Assembly: GCA_009733575.1 (NCBI GenBank)
Contig: ML769399.1
Span: 346,653 to 410,652 of the forward strand
DNA from: Gymnopus androsaceus JB14
Lineage: Eukaryota; Basidiomycota; Agaricomycetes; Agaricales; Omphalotaceae
DNA: 64,000 bases
Reading direction: 5' to 3'
Within the stretch, counting starts at the first letter, position 1. Every line of letters begins with the position of its first letter. The translations under genes were made by a program, and so were the position numbers. The notes below the pieces were generated by a model. It was not told where the DNA came from and searched no databases. It was given only the letters and a program-made list of their open reading frames with translations. Below, piece by piece: positions 11,257-22,094 of the stretch.

Positions 11257-12080
11257 CTAAAAAGCTAATTCTCCCGCCGAGCCAGATGCATTCCGAGGAT
11301 CCCTCTCTAAGCGGGCTTGAGATACTCTCCTGAAAGTCATCGGAGCTGATTCATAGGGTGTAATCAAGTGATTATGGGATGGACCTGGACCCGGGGATAC
11401 CCTTGTTGAATAGTATTCAGGGATTGCAACCGATATTGGGGGCAGAGTGATTGGTGGCAGAGTTTGTCTTGGCCTAGTCTCAGCCGAGACAAAGTCATGA
11501 CCCATCTGCATGGGTCTAAAGCCTTCGTCAATCTGTGTCTGGGACTCGTCGGATGAAGCATTCTTCGGCTTTGGATGTCTAGACCTGCGCATCTGTGGAA
11601 CATATGCGTGTAACCTCTTTCTGTGACGAGTCAAGGAGCCAGGATCGGCGGTGATGAAATCGCAGTCGGGACAATTATTCGTTTTGTTTTTCGTACTAGG
11701 AGAATCCGTGAATGGTCTACCCTAATTAGCATTGTGAATGATAGTGCTTACTGTGTTCGTATGTGGGTTTCGACGTTGCTCCTTTGAAGGTTTTCGAAAT
11801 TACAGTTTGGATAGGGACAGCGGTGCATGCTAGTAGTCATGACGAGGAGTCAGTATAACGAGGCTAAAGTTTGCTAGAAAACTAACAATTTTTGCTTATC
11901 GTTAGAGTGAATCCGCATATGCCTCGGCAAATCCGTCCTATTCGAGACGACTGCTCCACATGCGGGACAAGTTGCAGCCATGTTAGCCTGATTAGGCCGT
12001 CCATCCTTCTGTCCGACTGTCAAAGCTTGAAAGGAGAGTCGAATAATAGTCAAACGAACCAAAGTTTTAGCTCGAGGCAT
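11257..12080 (-). CDS. C2H2 zinc-finger protein with three fingers, probable transcription factor
   Basis: The minus-strand gene starts MPRAKTL (ATG ending at 12080) and contains three C2H2 fingers on separate exons. Finger 1 is CPACGAVVSNRTDLPRHMRIH, finger 2 CPYPNCNFENLQRSNVETHIRTH, and finger 3 CPDCDFITADPGSLTRHRKRLH; the Cys and His spacings fit zinc binding. The C-terminal tail is basic, then rich in Pro/Ser (QTLPPITLPPISVAIPEYYS), ending SASGELAF-like at a TAG at 11257. Tandem C2H2 fingers of this spacing usually bind DNA, so a nuclear regulator is likely; its targets cannot be told. The first exon may contain one short extra intron (GTTTGAC...TTTGACAG) before GQKDGRPN. The open frame 12050-12466 on the same strand is not part of it. 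Confidence 0.7.
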
Positions 12081-13654
12081 TGAGATCGCGAGGTTTGCTG
12101 GCTCTTGGGATACGTGGAAGTAGAATGTGCGTGGATGGTGGCGGTCGGAAAGGAGGATTGATGACTGACAAGCGGAGTTAAATTTTGATCAGTTCGCCGC
12201 ATGCCGTAGATATTTTGCGCTTTGACTCTGTAGCACTTTTTTCTCACTGTGGTTCCGTTGATCGTCATGTGTATGAACGTTTTTGCGCTCAGCACAAATG
12301 CATCTGAAATTGCATTCTTCAAGGTGTTCACAGTAGTAGGTCTCATAAACCGGACAAGATTGCCGGACGATATCAATGTCCGTCTTTGGAACAATTGAGC
12401 ATACACATACATCTGAGAGTAAAAAGAGCCTGACATGAGAAGATCCATGAATGTGTTTAATATCAAAGCGGGCTATCGCAGCTCATGCCCAATAAAGATC
12501 AATCGGGACAAGCCGCTAAGCCTTCTGATCATAACTTTAGGTTGTACCTTCACTGTGCGCGCGCCCTATGACCAGTTCCGAAGTAGTGAGTAAAGCGATA
12601 AGATCTTGAAACAGTATGGGCTGCTATATCGTAGCGCTCACATGCCAGATAATTCTCTGTAAGTACATCGATGAAATCGATGTTCCGATAAAGTGAAGTG
12701 ACCAGAGTCCGGTCCGATCAACATACTTACAAGTAACATAGCTAAGTCGATTTCTCGGTGCGAGATTATTCCGTTAAATGATAACTAGACAGGACTAGAC
12801 CAAAAGCAAACTTGCGAGCCGCAAGGCCGCCGACAGAGGATAGCGCATGATTATTTGTAGTTTGTGGTTAGTCTTGAGGATTCTATGACAGGTAACTCCG
12901 AGTCCGAACGCTTCTTTGGCTCAGAGTAGCTTGCAAGGCCATGGTACGAATACTAGCTTGGAGTCGAACTGCGCGGAGAATTTTGAGTAGGTATGATGTG
13001 CCAGTCTGGCCCAGACTCCAGGCTAGCCAACATCGAGAATTGAAGCTTACAGGTTGCAGGGTTGCTTTCGGTCTTCGAGGGCATTGATCTTATCGTTTCC
13101 CCAGCGCACGACGAGAAAGTGCGTGATAGAGGAGTCAAAAAACTTTCAAACACATCGATGAGAGAAATGATAGAGCCTGAGATTTCACTCCTCCATCCCA
13201 TAAGTCATCGACGAGTTACCAGAAACTAAATCTTGAGATTAAGTTGCTGATTAACAGCTGAAATAGCCAGGAATTTAAAGATAAAGAAGAAAATCATGAG
13301 CTGAAACATTTGGGAAGGAAACCACGTACCCCAATTCAACTAGCAAATGTCCGCTGTATAGAGCAGAAGCGGGCGCTGGCGTTCAAGCTTTCAATTGCCG
13401 CAAAATGCCGGGCTTTCCTCGGTGTCCTTCTTTCTTGTCAGTTATACTCCACACCTGTCCAGATTTGTGGAGCCTTTTATGTATGTTCGTTGCCAACTGG
13501 ATTCTGCTGGTAGAAGAAAATGGTGGGTTTCCCGTTTCCAAGCTTTCTTCCTCCCTCCTACCACCTTCGCAGCTCTCTACGGCTCTCTCAGGCTCTCCGT
13601 CGAATTTGAGGCTACATAGAACACCAAATAACTCTCAGTTGTAATCGTTACGCG
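12081..13654. other. Long intergenic region, no supported gene
   Basis: It lies between two divergent genes and should hold both promoters. The open frame at 12953-13201 (minus) lacks a recognisable domain. Open frames at 13310-13644 overlap each other and look like chance frames in the 5' region of the downstream gene. Confidence 0.4.
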
Positions 13655-14195
13655 ATGTTCTTCAAAAATATTGTCCTCGCATTTGTCGCTTTGTCGGCAG
13701 CTTTTGCTCAAAATTCCATCGGCGTCAAGGGTGCCAGTGTTCCAGAGTATGTCCATCTCCGATCCCAAGTAAATGGTGATCATAACTTTTTTTCTCAGAA
13801 CGAGCGTTCCTCCCGTTGTTACCGCCACCCGTGTAGTTGTTTCTACGGACGTCGAAACATCCTTTACCACTTTCCCCGGCTCCTCTATCACCTCCACCGT
13901 TCTGGTTACTCGCTCCGAATCAGCTTCCACACCCACTGTATCCTTGATTTCCCATTCTACCATCAGTGCAGCCACGTCGATCTCAACTGTGGTTCCATCT
14001 TCGACCGCCTCTGCGCATTCTCCATCATCATCAGACTTCGCTGTAATTATTGCCTCGACGAGCGCAACCGGGACACCGAGTGCTTCCTCTACCGCGGCTG
14101 CTAGTAATAGCGCTGTGGGGATACACAAAGGCTCAATGCCAGCCCTCTTTGCCTTAATTGGCAGCATACTACTTTGTGCTGCGATGGAACTTTGA
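13655..14195 (+). CDS. Secreted Ser/Thr-rich, probably GPI-anchored protein (member 1)
   Basis: Exon 1 (13655-13746) encodes a signal peptide, MFFKNIVLAFVALSAAFA, with likely cleavage before QNSIG. A 52-bp intron (GTATGT...TTTCTCAG, 13747-13798) joins in frame to exon 2 (13799-14195), which adds a Ser/Thr/Val-rich body (TSVPPVVTATRVVVS, SLISHSTISAATS) and a C-terminus of NSAVGIHKG followed by the hydrophobic tail SMPALFALIGSILLC. Total 162 residues. A signal peptide, an O-glycosylatable body and a hydrophobic C-terminus after small residues is the layout of a GPI-anchored cell-wall or surface protein. Two other genes here (40034-40708 and 47454-48032) have the same layout, the same intron position and a similar N-(S/G)-A-V junction, so I treat them as one family. 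Biochemical role unknown. Confidence 0.7.
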
Positions 14196-14677
14196 CACTA
14201 GGCACACGTTGGACTACGTTTTCCTTCATGCCTTTCAGTGCCATGCGACTAATTTGTTGTATATTGTATCCCTCTTACCTCATTTTCATGTTCCCGCTGC
14301 TTCTTAGCTTGCTTGGGCTCTTAACACCTTCTTTTTCAACAACTATCCAGTACTACTAATGCTATGCAAACCGAAATCGATCCTTCAACTTGCGATCTTT
14401 ACATACAGTATATAGGATGCTTTACTTACAAGTATTCTTACATCCTCCTGGAGGTGGATTATATATATATTGAAACGTGGAAGCAATCTTGTGCTGACAG
14501 ATTATGCCATTGTTCCATTGCTTGTCGGCCGATGACGCTACTTCAAGTAATGTCAAAGCTGTAATTACGTGTCCAAGAAAGGAAAACCCGTCGATCGCGT
14601 ATTCATACTTCAAAAACCCATCAAAAAAAAGAATATCTACGACAGCCTAATAATTAAACACTAAAGAAGTACTACCC
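14196..14677. other. Intergenic, convergent 3' ends
   Basis: It lies between the 3' ends of the Ser/Thr-rich gene and the chitinase gene. It includes TTATATATATATTG near 14459. No gene recognised. Confidence 0.4.
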
Positions 14678-17301
14678 CTAAGCTCCTTTGAAGAAACGAG
14701 ACACTCGAGAAAGGTTGGAGGTCTCCGAGTCGGTTGTATTAGTCGTAGTGTTGGAAGTTGGAGCAATGGTCATGTTACAGGTAATCGACGCTAGGGGAAT
14801 TGCACTGCTTGTGCTAGTCGTACCAGAAACTGACGATACTGAGGGCCTAGCCGTACTGGAAATTGACGATGCTGAAGACCTTTCAACGCTAGCAGTGAAG
14901 CTGACAGCAGATGATGTCACGGCACTGGACGCCGATATATTGCTGGAGGTACCAAAGGTACAAGCACCATTGTTCACCCAAACTCCAGAAACGCCTATGA
15001 GATGATGAGAGCGGGTATGAGCAGTGAGAATTCCGCTTATTTACGGGGAAGATATGATTCACGCACCTCCGGGTATCTCTACACAGAAGGAAAGAAGTTT
15101 TAGCCCACAAGCTGTACAAGTCCAAAGTGTACGCACGATTGAAAGACCATTGACTACTTGTCCACAAGTTGCCTCTAAAAGAAAGTTGCGGATTAGGCAT
15201 TGATTTAAAGGAAGAGGGATGTCTTACCCATTTGTTACATGTGAACCAGAGGGATATGCTACCCCGACGCTCCACGCCGAAATTCCTACGCAGTTTCCGC
15301 TGCCACCGAGGCTCGTTATGCCAATGCTGGGAGTAGCTGACGTAGTTGTTGTTGCTGAACTAACAGTTGGGGTCATGGTGGTGGTAGCCGGGCTGACATT
15401 TGTGGTTGTGGTGGTTGTGGTGGTAGTGATTGAAGTTGTTGACCCTATGGATGTCGTCGGTGCAGAAGGTCCATCCAGCAGGGCATTCTTGATCGAAGCA
15501 TCAAACCGATCGTTTGCTAAATCATAAGAATAAGATTTAGTTCAAATTTTGAAAAGGAGCGATACTACGTACCAACAGCTTGGCTAATATCCCACTACCA
15601 TACCAGACAAATTCATATTCGTCAGATCAGGAATGGAAAAAACAACGAGAAGGATGTTCTTACCAGCATCACACCACCGAATGAAGAGAATTGAGCTTGA
15701 GTCGTTTGAGCAATAGTCGCCAGGGTTGCTGCGTCAACGTATCCGGAACCTGCTGCCAAGGGCGCAGCCGGTGCGCCTATGTAGACTTTGACATCCGGAT
15801 TGGGGGAAACAGTGTTGGCCCAGGTGTCCCTGTTTGCCATTTAACCCCTGCATTTGAATGGAAAGTGGGGGATCTACACACCAAGTTGCAAAATTCCAAT
15901 CCTGTTCAAATACATGTATTAGTATTGTTCACATAAAAAGGCTATTAAAAAAAGTACTCACATTGGGGTTGGAGAATTCTGTCAGCCCGCAGAAGTTATT
16001 GTAGAACTGTGTAGTAGTCGTAGGTATCTGGAAGTACTACTTCGAAACTACGAGCACTCACCTGAACATAAATCATGTCGAATCCGACTGTATCGATCAC
16101 TGAACCAAGAACTACCAGTGCATGTGGTGAATATTGTAGTATCGTTAAATAGAGTGAAACGTACATGCGTCAGGGAATCTATTAGAGATAGATTGTTAGA
16201 GTCAACACGAAGACAAGACGGAAAAGAAGCCAGGCTTACGGGCATTGAGGCGCTCCAGAGATGTAGTACCTATAAGGAAAATTATCAGAAACAAACTGTT
16301 GACAAGTACTGGCGTGCGTTGGAGTACTCACGGTTTGCTGGCACCCTCCGCAAGGGTCCTTATTTGGGTGACAAACGCTGCAAGACCAGTGCTTGAGCCT
16401 CCTTCGATATCCAAGTCGATTCTTTAAATGAATTAGACGCAGCATTTTATGCATATGTAGATGTTAACGGTGCAACTTACCCGTCCAAAACCTATTCGGA
16501 GTTACTAGTCAGTGCTTGAAAGAAGAGAAAAAAGGAGAACGTAAAACCCACAGCATCCCCGAATGGCCTCGTATCCGATGTTCCTCCCAGAAACAAATCC
16601 CAGATAAGAGTGGCAAAAGTCTCTGCCTGAGCATCCGAAGTGAAAGTCGCTCCCCCCGTCGCTCCGCCCATGCTGAGAGTGATGATTTTTCCGGCAGCTT
16701 GACATGTTTGGATATCCGTCGCCATAAATTGACAGTTGGCTAGTTGACTTCCGGGAAATACTGGGTCATCATCACTGCTACAAATCTACCATTTCAGAGA
16801 CAATCAGTCTTGGGTGAGAGCCGAATGAAAGGCGCCTGCATACATTGGCGAAGTTGATTTCAGGTAAATCCCCAGGACCAAAGAACACGTCCAAAAATGC
16901 CAACGGGAAAACGTCGACAGTGTCGTCCTAAATAAAACATTGCATGTCAGGGATTGAGTAGGTCTGATAGATAGGGAGCAAGCCTACCGCACAATAAGTC
17001 GACAAGTTAGTTTGCCAGTTGGCAGTATCAGTTGGATTCGTAGCACCGTATGAGTTTTGGCCCCAGTACCTAGAATTTAAGAAATCGATCAATTAGCAGT
17101 GAGCGATTATGAATCAGTTAGGTTGAGTATGAAGTGATAATTACGCCACGAGCTAAGGGAGAAGGGTTGAGTATCAAGATCATCGAGATAAGGGTCAGGG
17201 ATACTGACATTGGTATTAACAGTAGGATCGAAAGCCGCAAAAGCAGAAGAAGGGGCAAAAGAAAGCAATAGAGCCCAAAAGGTCCAAGTAGTAGAAATCA
17301 T
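14678..17301 (-). CDS. Secreted GH18 chitinase with CBM5/12-like chitin-binding module and Ser/Thr-rich tail
   Basis: Starts MISTTWTFWALLLSFAPSSAFA (signal peptide; ATG ending at 17301). The catalytic domain follows the fungal/plant class III chitinase pattern: YWGQNSYGATNPTDTANWQ, LSTYCADDTVDVFPLAFLDVFFG, AAGKIITLSMGGATGG and LIWDLFLGGTSDTRPFGDA. Two introns then leave VLDG joined to IDLDIEGGSS, giving the GH18 motif DxxDxDxE with its acid/base Glu. Further on are YYISGAPQCP, ANTVSPNPDVKVYIGAP and SFGGVML. A Thr/Val-rich linker leads to a module reading CVGISAWSVGVAYPSGSHVTNG, GNLWTSSQWSFN and IPGGVSGVWVNNGAC, which fits a CBM5/12 chitin-binding fold split by three introns. The C-terminal 70 residues are Ser/Thr-rich and end SRFFKGA at 14678. 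The enzyme hydrolyses chitin outside the cell, for wall remodelling or nutrition. Confidence 0.85.
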
Positions 17302-18525
17302 CGTGGAATGAATGCGTTGAAGGAGAAAAAGAGACAGTGAGGGGGAGAGAGTTGAATCAATATGGTATCGTTTTATACTTAATAAATACGCACGAAACTG
17401 CAAAGACAACAATGAAAACGGTCAATGGAAACACGCCGGTGCACACAGAAAAATGCACTGCGGCTCATGCGGCTGCCAATCATCGCTCGGACCTTTTTTT
17501 AGGCTTAATCGATACCAAGAGGCATAAGCAAGTCAAGATCGGAAGGCGGATAGGATTGCACGGTGATATTAAGAGTGTACATGATATCCTTTCTTTCAGG
17601 CAAGTACCCCAGTACATACCAAGGTTTTCAACGCTTCCTTGAAGCTAAAATGAAGCTGAGCGGCTGAGCCGCAGAATGGTCCAAGAACCTTCCGCACTGA
17701 ACCTCGAGGATTGCATACAGTTGTGAACGCAGATATCGACTCTAAGGACCATGAAACTATGTGAGAAGCGGAAGAAGGTATGTTTGCGGAAAGTTCATAC
17801 ACGCTGTTTCTGCATCGTCTACGCATTATGGAGATAGGGAGAATCTATCTGAGTGAGTAGGAAGAAAGCCAGGGCGCTTGTTTGAGCGCTCATATCATGA
17901 AGCCACGCGTTTGGCGCGTTTATAACTCTATTGTCGGTTGCTCTTGACTTTCACTCACTCTACATTACCGGGCCTCTATTATAATTACCTTGCACTCACA
18001 ATTTTATGTAGGACTTTCGAAGCCCAGAACCTTTCCGCTCCTTTCAAGATCAGAATCTTTCCCTGATTTTCGACCTTGACTTTCCTCGAGGATCGGCAGC
18101 AACATCGAGCACACTGTGGGAACACGAAATTATTGACATTGCTGCTCAAGGTCACCGGAGCTTTATCAGTCTACAGTAGTGCTATTTATTTAATGGTGGG
18201 ATTGCTGAGGATTGCTGATGCACTAGGAGACAAGATGGTTTCCCTCGGGATCATTGCAGCTGTTTATTTCTCGCTTGTGCTCCACTAGCTCAGGGCATCC
18301 TATACCTTTCCCATTCAGCATCTTTTGCATATGACAAAACAGATAGCTACAGTACCGCAATACAAATTTTTGGTCCACATGTCATATTAATCTTTCCTAT
18401 CCTGCAATTTCCGGTACTCGTGTCTCGTGTCTCGTATCCCTTGCCTCGCTCTTTCCTCTAATCTCATACAAAAGTGACTCTCGCTTGACTTCCGCCTCTT
18501 CCACGCCCGCAACGGTGCTGTGACA
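17302..18525. other. Divergent promoter region between chitinase and epimerase-like gene
   Basis: 1.2 kb with no supported gene. The plus-strand frame at 18076-18288 includes a hydrophobic run but no start context or domain. The region should contain the promoters of two divergently transcribed genes. Confidence 0.4.
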
Positions 18526-20029
18526 ATGACACTGCGAATCGTATGTATCTGATTCTGAAATAACCAGGATAACTCATGCTTACTCTATACAGCTGCTCAC
18601 AGGAGCCACAGGATACGTCGGAGGTACAACCCTCACCACACTACTCGCGCGGGGCGGCGATGTCAAGATCACTTGTCTAGTCCGCGGAAACAACCGTGCA
18701 GCCCTCCTCCGAAAACAACTTGCTGTCGCGACTGTCGTTGTTGACCTCGATGATACTGAGAAGGTGAAAAAGGCTGCAGCCGAGGCCGACGGTGAGGCAT
18801 CTTTATTTGAGTTACATACAGTATTAATGTTAATCATAAAAAATAGTTGTGATAAATGCCGCGAATGCTGATCACCCCACTGGCGCACAAGCGCTCGTTG
18901 ACGGGTTGGAAGACCGGCTCAACGCGACAGGGAAGAAGTGCATTATTGTGCATGTGCGTGAGATAGAGTACATCTGTCTCCTACAAGTATCAATCATCTC
19001 GAATTGTATAGTTATCTGGAACCGGCTCCTTGGCCGATCAATCCAAAGGCGAACCCTCAAGTGGAAAGATGTGCACCCTCACTTTTTATTCGACTTGAAT
19101 GTTGTTCTTATCTGAATCCTAGATACCAAGATCTCGATTGCGCTGATATTCGTCTGGTCCCGGTCACAAAGGTGCATCGCAGCACGGACTTGGTCATTAC
19201 CAGCGCCAGCGAGCGTGGTGTCGTCAAAGGATATGTGGTTATGCCCCCACTCATCTGTATGTGTGCTCTTAGATCTTCCTTCCTGATTTTTATCTCGCAT
19301 CATATGTAGATGGACTTGGGACTGGACCATTCAGTCGCACGTCGGTGCAGATTCCTGCCCTTATTCGAGGAACTTTAAAACTCGGAAAGGCACCCTACAT
19401 GGGCAAAGGTATGATTAGAATATCCTATTTCGCGTCGATTTTTGAATCATCTTGGGTGGATTAGGTCTGGGAATGTGGAACGGGTGCTATGTCCAGGATC
19501 TGGTTGACTTGTTGGTTATCCTTATGGACGATGGTCTGAGCGCGAATCCTCAGGCAGCAACTGGCGATGAGGGATACTATTTCACTGGTAAGCCAATCAC
19601 TGGTGACTAGAATTAAGCTGACCCTTTGGCAGCAACGGATACGTTCCAGTGGAAACAACTTGCTGCTAAAATCGGTGAACGCCTTCATGCCAAGGGCGCT
19701 ATTGCTACCGCAGAGCCATATTCGGTTAACGAGGAGGATGAGATCGCTGCTGTCTTTGGTCCGAGTCAGTGGTCTGCCATGGCCTACGCGAGTCATTGTA
19801 AGTCCTTGTTGTGATCCTTTGACGTAGGAAAATTAATGAGGAAAATTAATGACAACATTCAGCTCTTTCGAAACCTATCAAGGCGTACAAGCTCGGCTGG
19901 AAGCCAAAGACGGCGGGAATCTTTGATTCCATTGATGCCGAGTACGATGCGGTCATTGAAGAGGGTAAAGAGAATGCACCAAAGGTTCACGTCGATGCAA
20001 TCGATGGTCTTTGGAAAGCTAAGCTGTAA
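18526..20029 (+). CDS. NAD(P)-binding epimerase / NmrA-like Rossmann-fold protein
   Basis: The first exon is only five codons (MTLRI, 18526-18540). A 52-bp intron joins it to LLTGATGYVGGTTLTTLLARG, giving the GxxGxxG dinucleotide-binding motif at the extreme N-terminus. Later exons read VKITCLVRGNNRAAL, VVDLDDTEKVKKAAAEAD, VVINAANADHPTGAQALVDGLEDRL, HLSGTGSLADQSKGEPSSGK, GYVVMPPLI, GTGPFSRTSVQIPALIRGTLKLGKAP, WNGCYVQDLVDLLVILMDDG and a C-terminus ending DAIDGLWKAKL (TAA at 20027-20029). This is the extended-SDR/NmrA-like layout common in fungi. The usual epimerase YxxxK pair is not evident to me, so a redox-sensing or atypical reductase role is as likely as sugar epimerisation. About seven introns, all short, with in-frame joins. 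Confidence 0.75.
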
Positions 20030-20380
20030 CATAAGAGAAGTCAGAAGTCGTCTCGTCCTAGCCTATGTCCATCTAAATTCAACCAGTCCAACCAATGACC
20101 ATTAATCTTTCTGCGAAATCTGCCGTGTCCCTTTAGTACTCATTCCTCAGGTTGCCGAGCCTATACGTGCGCTGAGGACTTTTTTGATGTCCGTGAAGTT
20201 GGAAACCATTCAGTGCTCAATTCTCAGCGGACACGCTGCGTATGCTTCTGCATCTCTATATCGAATTCATAATTTATTTTGCTTGATTTTCGGTCCGTCT
20301 GACTCTCAGTCTGAGTATTCGCTTGGCGCGCACGGCGCTAACCAAAAGTGACGCGTTGATTCTTGCTCCCGACTGTCATC
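20030..20380. other. Short intergenic region with the DUF1295 gene promoter
   Basis: 350 bp between two co-directional genes. No gene recognised; CT-rich tracts before 20381 are typical of fungal promoters. Confidence 0.35.
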
Positions 20381-21889
20381 ATGGACTCGATACACGTAGC
20401 GTTTACTTCTTCAGCTTTCGCCTGGCCTCTACAATTCTGCCTTTTCTCTACTATTGCTACCTACGTCGCATCAGTCATAACATCGAATGTCTCACAAGTG
20501 GACAGACTGTGGACATTCCTCCCTACGATCTACACTGCATATTTTGCACTAATGCCTCTTTGGGCACGTCCAACTGGGCAACCTACTCCTTTAATTCCAT
20601 TCGTACCGGCTGATCTCCAGCTACAAACGGAATCTCAGTCATGGAGTCCCCGCGCGCTGCTGTTGTTAGGCCTCATCACGACCTGGATGTTCCGTCTTTC
20701 TTACAATACATACCGCAGAGGTCTTTTCAGTCTCCATGACGAGGATTACCGCTGGGCAGTCCTACGCGCTCAGCTTCCGCCTTGGTTATTCCAAGTTGTC
20801 AACCTGACATTCATCGCAGCTACGCAAAATGTCCTTTTATTGACATTGGGATATCCAGCGTATTTGGCATTGCTACAGAACGACGGCACTGGCAAATTGG
20901 TTTCCACCGACATCTTTTTCGGAATTTGGGCACTTGGCGTTTTAATGGTAGAGTTCACCGCAGACAACCAACAATTTGTGTATCAGACGTATAAACATGC
21001 GTTTTTGGACAATTCGAAGAAAAAATCTGAACCTGAAGCTCAAGCTCATGCAAATGCACTTTCAACTGCATCTGCTGTTGCATGGCCTTTTGCTTCCCCA
21101 TCTCCATCGTCCGTTTTTGGTCTAAATCTTAATCTCACTCCGTCCGACGCCCATCGTGGATTCCTCACCAAAGGTCTATGGGGGTACTCTCGGCACCCGA
21201 ATTTCGCCTGCGAGCAGTCCTTCTGGTGGCTTATGTGTCTCATCCCGGTCTCTGCGCAACAGCATTCGCATGTTGGATTTACCTTGCTTGATTTAATCCA
21301 CTTGGTTCGCAGCGAAAAGTCGCAGGGAGTGGGCAATGCTGAAATTGCAGCGACGGTGGAACAAAAGGTCGTGGAAGCATTTCAGGCCTTTGTCGAGGTC
21401 ATTGTTTCTGTTTTGCGAGGGATTGGGATCGAATTCGGTTCTAGCTCGTCCTCGCCTACCTACTTTGATACAATAGTTGACGCCACCAACCTCTCACCCC
21501 AAGCCACCGAAACCCTCTCCCTCCTCACGGGCCTCGTCCCCGCCATCCTTCTCTCAATCCTCTTCTTCTCCTCTACAGCCTATACTGAGGCCATCTCCAA
21601 AGGCAAATATCCAACAGCATACGCTGCGTATCAGAAACGCGTGCCAATGTTTGGACGGCCGATGCTTCTTGGACTCCTTGGACCATTCTTGGGGGTTGTT
21701 ATGGCGCCGGTAATCGTCGTTTCGGGACTGGAGAATGCTGTACAGTTGATTCTGCCATTGTGGAATGGGATGGAGTGGTTGGAGGTTGGGCGATGGTGGT
21801 ATTGGGTTAGCAATGGACAAGAGGAGAGGAAGAGGGTGGAGAGGTTGGTTTGGGGTGAAGTGAGTGCGGATGAAGGAAAGAGGCAGTAG
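20381..21889 (+). CDS. DUF1295 family multi-pass membrane protein (steroid reductase-like)
   Basis: A single uninterrupted 502-residue frame starts at MDSIHVAFTSSAF; an in-frame TTG lies just upstream but the ATG is preferred. Diagnostic blocks are SQVDRLWTFLPTIYTAYFA near residue 40, the Arg-rich block TTWMFRLSYNTYRRG near 110, a central GLWGYSRHPNFACEQSFWW and, near the C-terminus, GKYPTAYAAYQKRVPMFGR. The SRHPN...E block is the cofactor-binding signature shared by DUF1295, steroid 5-alpha-reductase and isoprenylcysteine methyltransferase folds. Several hydrophobic segments suggest an ER or other internal membrane. The substrate is unknown. It is odd only in having no introns among intron-rich neighbours. 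It converges with the THO gene, 3' ends about 200 bp apart. Confidence 0.8.
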   Translation: MDSIHVAFTSSAFAWPLQFCLFSTIATYVASVITSNVSQVDRLWTFLPTIYTAYFALMPLWARPTGQPTPLIPFVPADLQLQTESQSWSPRALLLLGLITTWMFRLSYNTYRRGLFSLHDEDYRWAVLRAQLPPWLFQVVNLTFIAATQNVLLLTLGYPAYLALLQNDGTGKLVSTDIFFGIWALGVLMVEFTADNQQFVYQTYKHAFLDNSKKKSEPEAQAHANALSTASAVAWPFASPSPSSVFGLNLNLTPSDAHRGFLTKGLWGYSRHPNFACEQSFWWLMCLIPVSAQQHSHVGFTLLDLIHLVRSEKSQGVGNAEIAATVEQKVVEAFQAFVEVIVSVLRGIGIEFGSSSSSPTYFDTIVDATNLSPQATETLSLLTGLVPAILLSILFFSSTAYTEAISKGKYPTAYAAYQKRVPMFGRPMLLGLLGPFLGVVMAPVIVVSGLENAVQLILPLWNGMEWLEVGRWWYWVSNGQEERKRVERLVWGEVSADEGKRQ

Positions 21890-22094
21890 CGGGTTGATTT
21901 GAAGAATATTTTCTTGTGGCCTGTATCTTGTGATCTTGTACTTTTGCTCGTATACATGATATTTATTAATGTAAATTGTGTTCTGCTACACTTACTCTTC
22001 AATAAGTCTGCTTTAGAAAGTTCACCTGCTATAAGGAAAGACCTAAGGGTTCAATTCCTGAGCAGGGAGTTTTCCCTCAACAAGCTCTACACTG

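Noticed and set aside
12953..13201. 82-codon minus-strand frame
   Set aside because: Ser-rich without motif or exon partner; likely chance.
16118..16743. Plus-strand frames opposite the chitinase
   Set aside because: They are antisense shadows of the GH18 exons and introns.
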